From: Clostridia bacterium
GTDB taxonomy: Bacteria; Bacillota; Clostridia; Oscillospirales; Acutalibacteraceae
Assembly: GCA_900766895.1 (NCBI GenBank)
Contig: CAAFXF010000070.1
Coordinates: forward strand, 1 to 7,310
DNA length: 7,310 nt
Reading direction: 5' to 3'
The notes beneath the pieces were generated by a model. That model did no database searches and was not told where the DNA came from. It was given only the letters and a program-made list of their open reading frames with translations. Made by a program: the position numbers and the translations under genes. Positions 1 to 5,688 of the stretch are shown piece after piece (positions within the stretch are counted from its first letter, which is position 1; each line of letters starts with the position of its first letter).

Positions 1-976
1 CGGCGGAAATATCGGCAAGGCGCTAATGCCTGCATTAGAAGAAATAACCGAAAATGATATTGCGGTTGTTGAGCTTTCGTCATTCCAGCTTTTAACTATG
101 GGCAATATGGTAAATAAGCCTGATATTGCAGTTGTTACAAATATTGAATGTACTCATCAGGACCATCACATAAGTCTTGATGAATATGTTGATGCAAAGC
201 GTAATTTGCTGATATATCAAAACAACAGCCAAAGAACTGTTCTAAATGCTGATTGTGATTATTCAATAGGCAATACAGTTTATCATGATATGAGGTATGA
301 TGTAAGAGGCAGGCTTTATCAGTTTTCCGTTAAGCATCGCGTGGAAAACGGTGCTTATATGGATGATAACGGCGATATTTTCTTTGCGGAGAACGGCAAT
401 AAAACCTTTGTTATGAATAAAACCGATATTGTTATTCCCGGCGTTCATAATATTGAAAACTATTGCACGGCTATCAGCGCAGTATGGGGTATGGTGGATG
501 TTGATGTCATTAAAAGAATTGCTCAAACCTTTGGCGGAGTAGAGCACAGAATAGAATTTGTCAGAGAGGTTGACGGGGTAAAATATTATAACGATTCCAT
601 TGCAACATCACCAAGCCGAGTGATCAGCGGATTAAAGGCATTCGGTACAAAAATTATTGTTCTTATGGGCGGAAGCGATAAGGGCAACGATATGTCCGAA
701 ATGGTGCCATATATACTCAAATATGTTAAGCTTCTTGTTCTTAACGGTGCAACGGCAGAAAAAATATACGATGCTGTCGTTTCTCATCCCGATTATGAAA
801 AAAGCGGTATTGTTATTAAAAAAACTGCTACAATGCAAGAGGCTTTGGAGATTGCAAGACAGGATGCTTGCGACGGTGATATAGTTTCTCTTTGTCCTGC
901 ATGTCCTGCCTTTGATCAGTTTAAGACCTTTGAATACAGAGGCAGAGAATTCAAAAGATTGGTTAACGGATTTTAA
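1..976 (+). CDS. murD: MurD, UDP-N-acetylmuramoyl-L-alanine--D-glutamate ligase (5'-truncated by window)
   Basis: Cytoplasmic Mur ligase that uses ATP to add D-glutamate to UDP-MurNAc-L-Ala in peptidoglycan precursor synthesis. The reading frame is open from base 2, and the window begins inside the GGNIG motif that follows the P-loop domain. About 324 codons remain of a usual ~450, so the N-terminal ~125 residues including the P-loop lie upstream. Visible family marks, in order, are GGNIG (bases 2-16), ELSSFQL, TNIECTHQDH with the downstream DAKRNLL lysine region, PGVHNIENY, GVEHRIEFV, YYNDSIATSP (about 584-613), MGGSDKGND, and CPACPAFDQF followed by FEYRGREF near the C-terminus. The order and spacing are those of MurD rather than MurC, MurE or MurF. 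Two positions differ from the classical enzyme: NDSK-A-T is NDSI-A-T, and the SPACAS stretch is CPACPA. The next gene starts 2 bases after the TAA stop. MurD identity is confident; substrate stereospecificity is assumed from the family. Confidence 0.93.
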   Translation, partial: GGNIGKALMPALEEITENDIAVVELSSFQLLTMGNMVNKPDIAVVTNIECTHQDHHISLDEYVDAKRNLLIYQNNSQRTVLNADCDYSIGNTVYHDMRYDVRGRLYQFSVKHRVENGAYMDDNGDIFFAENGNKTFVMNKTDIVIPGVHNIENYCTAISAVWGMVDVDVIKRIAQTFGGVEHRIEFVREVDGVKYYNDSIATSPSRVISGLKAFGTKIIVLMGGSDKGNDMSEMVPYILKYVKLLVLNGATAEKIYDAVVSHPDYEKSGIVIKKTATMQEALEIARQDACDGDIVSLCPACPAFDQFKTFEYRGREFKRLVNGF

Positions 977-978
977 TT

Positions 979-1995
979 ATGGATACTTTAGATTTGCTGA
1001 AAAGCTTGACATCAGCCGTTGGTGTAAGCGGAAAAGAAAACAATGTATGCACCTTGCTTTGCAGTATTCTTAAAGAATACGGTGAGGTTAATGTGGATGC
1101 AATGAATAATGTTACCTGCACCTTTGGCGAGGGCAAACACTTTTTGCTTGATGCTCATATTGACGAAATAGGTATGATAGTAAAGGCTATTACCGATGAC
1201 GGCTTTATTAAGGTAGATAAATGCGGTGGCATTGATGCCCGTATGCTTCTTGCAAGCGAGGTTTCTGTTTGGGGAAAACGTGAGGTTAAGGGTGTTATTT
1301 CAAACCTTCCTCCTCATTTGCAAAAGAGTGACGACAAAAAGCCACCTAAAATTGACGAAATATCTATCGACATCGGTATGACAAAGGATGAGGCATTGGA
1401 GGTTATCTCTCTCGGTGACCGCGTAACCTTTAAGCGTAATTTTCAAAAGCTTTTGGGCACGCAGGTATGCTCATCCGTGCTTGATGACAGAAGCGGTGTC
1501 GGGGCAATTCTTTTGGCAGTTGAAAGGCTAAAGAATATTAATGCAAAAATCACAGTGTGCTTTTCTGTACAGGAGGAGGTTGGCAAAAGAGGTGCCGGCG
1601 TTGCAGTATATGGTAAGGATGTTGACGAAGCTATTGTTGTTGATGTTTCGTTTGGATATACTCCGCTTTGCAAAAAGTCAGATTGCGGTGAAATAGGTAA
1701 GGGCGTAATGATAGGCGTATCGCCGATATTAGACTCTTCAATGTCAGGCTTAATGCAGGAAACGGCAAAGAAATATAACATTCCTTATCAGGTTGAGGTT
1801 ATGGGCGGAGGTCATACAGGTACAAATGCCGATGTTATAACTATTTCTCAAAGCGGTGTTAAGACGTCGTTGTTGTCTATTCCGCAAAAGTATATGCACT
1901 CTCCTGTAGAAATCGTTGATACAAGGGATGTTGAGGCTACTGCCGAGCTTATTGTACAATATATCAAAGAGAGGGTTGGTGATGTAAATGCTTAA
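979..1995 (+). CDS. M42 family metallopeptidase (TET/FrvX-type aminopeptidase), first of a tandem pair
   Basis: A 338-residue protein of usual M42 length. The family are two-metal cytosolic aminopeptidases that often form large tetrahedral particles trimming short peptides. The expected metal and catalytic positions are visible: H60 and D62 in AHIDEIG, D169 in LDDRSG, the E199-E200 pair in QEEVGKRGA (first Glu the general base by family analogy), D222 in VVDVSFG, and H307 in YMHSPVE. The MGGGHTGTNAD segment near residues 275-285 is also typical. The ATG is placed 2 bases after the murD stop and gives a standard N-terminus (LLKSLTSAVGVSGKE). No strong Shine-Dalgarno precedes it, so coupling to murD translation is plausible. 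Its last 8 bases overlap the next gene, a divergent paralog. Names such as endoglucanase M or FrvX are used for this family, but no sugar activity should be inferred. Peptide specificity is not readable. Confidence 0.92.
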   Translation: MDTLDLLKSLTSAVGVSGKENNVCTLLCSILKEYGEVNVDAMNNVTCTFGEGKHFLLDAHIDEIGMIVKAITDDGFIKVDKCGGIDARMLLASEVSVWGKREVKGVISNLPPHLQKSDDKKPPKIDEISIDIGMTKDEALEVISLGDRVTFKRNFQKLLGTQVCSSVLDDRSGVGAILLAVERLKNINAKITVCFSVQEEVGKRGAGVAVYGKDVDEAIVVDVSFGYTPLCKKSDCGEIGKGVMIGVSPILDSSMSGLMQETAKKYNIPYQVEVMGGGHTGTNADVITISQSGVKTSLLSIPQKYMHSPVEIVDTRDVEATAELIVQYIKERVGDVNA

Positions 1996-2995
1996 GGATT
2001 TGTGCTTGTTAAACGGAGCCTCCGGTGACGAGGGTGCCGTGCGTGATTACATCATCAATCAAATAAAGAATTACTGTGATTATAGAGTAGACAATTTGGG
2101 CTCTGTTATTGCCTTTAAGAAGGGTAAAAGGGCATCTGATATTAAGGTAAGCATCAATGCTCATATGGACGAGGTAGGCTTTATTGTCACAGGCATAACC
2201 GACGACGGATATTTGAGATTTGCCTGTGTTGGCGGTATTGACAGCAGAGTATGTCTCGACCGAGTGGTAAGTATTGGAAAAAACGGTGTAAAGGGCGTTA
2301 TTGCCGATAAGGCTTTTCATCTTCTTTCTGCCGACGAAAAGGAAAAATGTCCTGATTTTGACAGCCTGCTTATTGATATCGGTGCAGAAAGTGCCGATGA
2401 AGCAAGGCAGTATGTATCGCTTGGTGATTTTTTATATTTTGAAAGCGATTATCACGAGCTTGGTAACGGGTATATAAAAGCAAAGGCTCTTGATGACAGA
2501 ATTGGATGTATGTTAATGATTGAGCTTATTCAGGGTGAGCTTGAATATGATACGTATTTTTGCTTTAATGTGCAGGAGGAGGTAGGCCTGCGTGGCTCAA
2601 AATGTACCTCGTTTAGCGTAAATGCCGATATTGCCATAGTGCTTGAATCCACTACTGCTGCCGATTTAGACGGTGTCAGCGGTGCAGACAGGGTGTGTGC
2701 CTTGGGTGACGGTCCTGTCATTTCCTTTATGGATAACAGAACGATATATGACAGAGCCTTGTACAATCTCGGCTTTGATGTTGCAAAGGAAAACGATATT
2801 CCCGTACAAACCAAGACAGCCGTTGCAGGCGGAAACGACGCAGGTGCAATTCAAACAAGCGGCAGCGGTACAAGGGTTATGGCCGTTTCATTGCCGACAC
2901 GATACATTCATTCCGGAGCAAGTGTAGTAAAGGCTTCGGATATAGATTACACAAGGAGTTTGATAAATAAGCTTTTACCAAGGCTTTATGATTAG
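1988..2995 (+). CDS. M42 family metallopeptidase (TET/FrvX-type aminopeptidase), second of a tandem pair
   Basis: A 335-residue paralog of the preceding gene. The active-site set is complete: H59 and D61 in AHMDEVG, D169 in LDDRIG, E197-E198 in QEEVGLRGS, E220 in VLESTTAAD and H308 in YIHSGAS. The family segments GDGPVISFMDN (about 240-250) and AGGNDAGAIQTSGSG (about 280-294) are also present; their counterparts in the first copy are clearly different. The fifth metal ligand is Glu here and Asp in the first copy, a variation known within M42. The ATG at 1988 is the first start after an in-frame TAA, so the start is well fixed, and it sits inside the last codons of the upstream gene. A purine-rich AGAGAGGG lies about 12 bases upstream. 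It is probably a cytosolic aminopeptidase with specificity different from its neighbour. A mixed particle of both proteins is possible but inferred. Confidence 0.92.
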   Translation: MLKDLCLLNGASGDEGAVRDYIINQIKNYCDYRVDNLGSVIAFKKGKRASDIKVSINAHMDEVGFIVTGITDDGYLRFACVGGIDSRVCLDRVVSIGKNGVKGVIADKAFHLLSADEKEKCPDFDSLLIDIGAESADEARQYVSLGDFLYFESDYHELGNGYIKAKALDDRIGCMLMIELIQGELEYDTYFCFNVQEEVGLRGSKCTSFSVNADIAIVLESTTAADLDGVSGADRVCALGDGPVISFMDNRTIYDRALYNLGFDVAKENDIPVQTKTAVAGGNDAGAIQTSGSGTRVMAVSLPTRYIHSGASVVKASDIDYTRSLINKLLPRLYD

Positions 2996-2997
2996 TT

Positions 2998-3717
2998 ATG
3001 ATAGAACTTATTGAATCTAAAGATCAGCTTGAACAATGGACAAAGCGTGATTTGTACTCAATCAGAGTGCTGTCGTTGCTTGAGTCCTACGGAACAAAGT
3101 ATCACTTTGCGATGTTTTACAGACAGGTTATTGACGGAAAAATAACTGCAATTCTGTCAAAGCTTGACAATGATGTTACTCTTGCACTTGACGATGGCTT
3201 TGATAATGCGGAATTGCTTCGGTTTTTTTGCATAACAGGTCATGGCAATATTCTTTGCGACCCTGCATTTCAAATCGGTGCAAGGTTTGAAGAGGGTATG
3301 ATTATGAAATGTGACCGAAAGTTTGACAAAAAAATGCAGGGTGTATTTATTGATGAATATCCAAAGCTGATGGATTTGTACAATTTTGTTGATTATGACA
3401 ACAATGATTTCAAGGCTTGGTATGTGGATATAAGCCATAGGATAAGGCATAATACGGCAAAGGCGTATACTCTTAATGTCGATGATAATATTATTTCAAG
3501 CGGTATATTATCATCAATTTATGATGGCTATGCTGTACTGTCGGCAGTCAGAACCGATGATGAATTTAGGCGAATGGGCTATGGCGGAAGCCTTGTTTCG
3601 CATATTTGCTCCGATGTAAAAAATACCGTGTATATTATGCGAGATATGAATTTGAACGAGGATTTTTATAAAGAGCTCGGATTTGAGAATATTGGTGTTT
3701 GGAGAATGTACAGATGA
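2998..3717 (+). CDS. GNAT family N-acetyltransferase, probably two-domain
   Basis: A 239-residue protein with a recognisable acetyl-CoA-binding motif A in its C-terminal half. Strand residues around 178-185 (YAVLSAVRT) lead into RRMGYGG at 191-197, which fits the R/Q-x-x-G-x-G/A pyrophosphate loop. A final segment with FYKELGFENIG (about 223-233) is the usual GNAT C-terminal strand-helix pattern. The first ~130 residues show alternating strands and helices without a second motif A. They resemble the degenerate N-terminal half of tandem GNAT proteins, though this is by pattern only. The start is 2 bases after the preceding stop and lacks a strong ribosome site. The stop TGA overlaps the next gene's ATG as ATGA. 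The acetyl acceptor is unknown; the neighbouring peptidases and PLP enzyme allow an amino acid or peptide amine but do not prove it. Confidence 0.82.
   Translation: MIELIESKDQLEQWTKRDLYSIRVLSLLESYGTKYHFAMFYRQVIDGKITAILSKLDNDVTLALDDGFDNAELLRFFCITGHGNILCDPAFQIGARFEEGMIMKCDRKFDKKMQGVFIDEYPKLMDLYNFVDYDNNDFKAWYVDISHRIRHNTAKAYTLNVDDNIISSGILSSIYDGYAVLSAVRTDDEFRRMGYGGSLVSHICSDVKNTVYIMRDMNLNEDFYKELGFENIGVWRMYR
3701..3705 (+). promoter_or_regulatory. Ribosome binding site that fixes the start of the PLP enzyme
   Basis: GGAGA lies 8 bases before the ATG at 3714. That ATG overlaps the stop of the acetyltransferase gene as ATGA. A longer frame could begin at TTG 3699, but that codon sits immediately before the GGAGA and would lack a ribosome site, so ATG 3714 is preferred. 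Confidence 0.7.
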
Positions 3718-4985
3718 ATCCATTTTTTAATATTGATGAAAAAATAGAAAATGCGTCAGCCTTAGCATTGCAAAGATGTACGGAGGCGTTTGCGGTTATA
3801 GATGATATAACGGAATACAATCAGCTGAAGGTGCAAAAGGCTTTTATTGATAACGGAATTTCCGAAAGCCATTTTGCCTCATCAACAGGCTATGGCTACG
3901 GTGACAGAGGTAGAGAAACCTTGGATAAGGTTTGGGCACAGGTTTTCGGTGCAGAGGATGCCCTTGTTAGACATAATTTCACCTGCGGTACGCATACGCT
4001 TGCAACAGCCTTGTTCGGAGTTTTGCGCCCCGGTGACAAGATGCTTTGTGTTACCGGCACACCGTACGATACAATACATAATGTTATCGGTATTTCCGGT
4101 GAGGGTATGGGCTCACTCAAGGATTTTGGTGTAACCTATGATGAGGTTGCATTAAAGGATAATGCACCTGATTTGGAGGCTATCGCAAAGGCTGTTGATA
4201 GCTCAACAACCATGGTATACATCCAAAGAAGCAGAGGCTATGAGCTACGACCGTCTTTAACCGTTGAATCTATTGCCGAAATTGTTAAGACAGCAAAGCA
4301 ATCCAACCCAAATGTAATTGTTATGGTTGATAATTGCTATGGCGAGTTCACACAAAAGACAGAGCCGTGCGAGGTTGGTGCAGACCTTATTGCAGGCTCA
4401 CTTATAAAAAATGCGGGCGGCGGTATTGCAAGCACAGGCGGATATATTGCAGGCAGGCACGATTTGGTTGAAAAATGTGCATACAGGCTCACAACTCCCG
4501 GCTTAGGCAAGGAGGTCGGTTGTACTGTCGGTATGAACAGAGAACTGTATATGGGGTTGTTTTTTGCTCCGCATACCGTCGGTGAGGCGCTAAAGAGTGC
4601 TGTGTATATCTCTGCTTTGTTTGAAAGCTTTGGATATGACGTTACACCGAAGTATAACGAAAAACGAGGAGACATTGTTCAATGCCTCGGTCTTGAAAAC
4701 GAGGAAAGCCTTGTTGCCTTTTGTCAGGGAGTACAAAGCGGTAGTCCTATTGACAGCTTTGTTTTGCCTGAGCCTTGGGATATGCCGGGATATGACAGCA
4801 AGGTTGTTATGGCTGCCGGTGCATTTACTCTTGGCTCATCAATCGAGCTTTCAGCCGATGCACCTATCAGAGAGCCTTTTTATGCTTGGATTCAGGGCGG
4901 ATTAAATTTTCATTCTGCAAAGATTTGTGCAAAGCTTGCCGCACAGTCTATGCTAAATAAGGGATTGTTGAAAAATGGATTATAA
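3714..4985 (+). CDS. PLP-dependent enzyme of the YnbB / 'aluminum resistance' / methionine gamma-lyase-like family
   Basis: A 423-residue fold-type I PLP enzyme, full length for this family. With numbering from ATG 3714, visible marks are STGYGYGDRG (about 57-66), the phosphate-binding CGTHT loop (91-95), LRPGD, GTPYDT, IQRSRGYELR, the cofactor aspartate D206 in VDNCYGEF, and the presumed Schiff-base lysine K232 in GSLIKNAGGG. Further family segments are TTPGLGKEVG, MGLFFAPHTV, a C-terminal GVQSGSPIDS and ELSADAPIREP. Together these match the family named for aluminum resistance, whose Bacillus subtilis member is YnbB and which is related in fold to cystathionine/methionine gamma-lyases. Most members have no proven reaction, so C-S lyase activity is only a possibility. 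An upstream TTG (3699) would add five residues but is less likely. The gene overlaps its upstream neighbour by 4 bases and its downstream neighbour by 11, indicating coupled translation. Confidence 0.9.
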   Translation: MNPFFNIDEKIENASALALQRCTEAFAVIDDITEYNQLKVQKAFIDNGISESHFASSTGYGYGDRGRETLDKVWAQVFGAEDALVRHNFTCGTHTLATALFGVLRPGDKMLCVTGTPYDTIHNVIGISGEGMGSLKDFGVTYDEVALKDNAPDLEAIAKAVDSSTTMVYIQRSRGYELRPSLTVESIAEIVKTAKQSNPNVIVMVDNCYGEFTQKTEPCEVGADLIAGSLIKNAGGGIASTGGYIAGRHDLVEKCAYRLTTPGLGKEVGCTVGMNRELYMGLFFAPHTVGEALKSAVYISALFESFGYDVTPKYNEKRGDIVQCLGLENEESLVAFCQGVQSGSPIDSFVLPEPWDMPGYDSKVVMAAGAFTLGSSIELSADAPIREPFYAWIQGGLNFHSAKICAKLAAQSMLNKGLLKNGL

Positions 4986-5685
4986 TTATACAGGTATTAA
5001 GCCGGAAAGCATTGAGCTTTTATGTCTTAACAGATTTAATGATTCAAGGTCCTTCTACGAGGAACATAAGGAGGAGCTCAAGCAGGGAATTACTGTTCCG
5101 TTAAGGCAAATGGTGCTTGACCTTTCGGATGTTCTTCTTGATATTGACGATGAAATGTATCTTGATCCTGTTCGTGTTCATTCAAGAATACACAGAGATA
5201 CGCGAGGAAATCGTTCAAAAATAAGATACAGAGAAAATATGTGGGTATTCTTTAGACGATATAAAAAGCAATATCCATCAGCTCCGTTCTATTATTTTGA
5301 ATTTTTTCCGGGATATTACGGCTACGGTCTTGTTTTTTGGACATGGAGGGCAAGCGATTTTAGACTTGTTCATAAGATGATTATCGAACAGCCGAATCGT
5401 TTTAAGCAGGCACTTAAGGCCTGTGAGGATGCAGGCTTTACCTTCAGTGCCTCGGATTATTACAAGAAAGAAATATACCCCGATGCACCGCAGGAGCTTA
5501 AAAAATATCTTCTTGCAAAGAATTTTTCATTCACATATGCAAATACGGATTTAAGCAGGATTTCATCTCCTGTTGTGATTGATGAAATGAGGCTTGCCTT
5601 TGATATTGCAAGACCAATGTATGAGTTTATGATGGATGCATACAAACAAATGATGGATGAAGGCTTGATTAAACCGGAGGATTGA
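4975..5685 (+). CDS. DUF2461 family protein
   Basis: A 236-residue protein matching the DUF2461 (TIGR02453-like) pattern, whose function is unknown. The N-terminal RFNDSRSFYEEHKEE (20-34) corresponds to the family's conserved FF-x-x-HK-type helix. SRIHRDTRGN (70-79) corresponds to its RI-x-RDTRF motif. The aromatic-rich EFFPGYYGYG with WRAS (about 109-127) corresponds to the segment with the family's Gly-rich, aromatic strand. The residues after RDTR read GNRSKIRYRENMW, more divergent than the usual FSKDK-x-PYK form. No signal peptide or membrane span is seen, so the protein is probably cytosolic. The ATG lies within the last 11 bases of the PLP enzyme gene, with an AAGGGA stretch about 10 bases upstream. 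The stop is 3 bases before addB. Operon position gives no clear function. Confidence 0.85.
   Translation: MDYNYTGIKPESIELLCLNRFNDSRSFYEEHKEELKQGITVPLRQMVLDLSDVLLDIDDEMYLDPVRVHSRIHRDTRGNRSKIRYRENMWVFFRRYKKQYPSAPFYYFEFFPGYYGYGLVFWTWRASDFRLVHKMIIEQPNRFKQALKACEDAGFTFSASDYYKKEIYPDAPQELKKYLLAKNFSFTYANTDLSRISSPVVIDEMRLAFDIARPMYEFMMDAYKQMMDEGLIKPED
5676..5680 (+). promoter_or_regulatory. Strong Shine-Dalgarno for addB
   Basis: GGAGG ends 8 bases before the addB ATG at 5689 and is embedded in the last codons of the DUF2461 gene. It is the best ribosome site in the window and supports the chosen addB start. Confidence 0.75.
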
Positions 5686-5688
5686 TAA

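Noticed and set aside
1006..1034. TTGACA at 1006-1011 as a possible internal promoter -35 box
   Set aside because: No TATAAT-like -10 element is found at 16-18 bases downstream, and the bases encode the N-terminus of the first M42 protein.
1443..1781. 112-codon - strand frame inside the first M42 gene, and a similar one at 4337-4675 inside the PLP gene
   Set aside because: Both are antisense shadows of well-conserved proteins and carry no domain signal.
3164..3192. TTGACA at 3164-3169 as a possible promoter inside the GNAT gene
   Set aside because: The spacing leads to CTTGAC rather than a -10 box; it is coding sequence for a Leu-Asp pair.
3699..3713. Five-residue N-terminal extension of the PLP enzyme from a TTG codon
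   Set aside because: The TTG has no ribosome site of its own, while ATG 3714 has GGAGA at 8 bases and forms the common ATGA overlap with the upstream stop.
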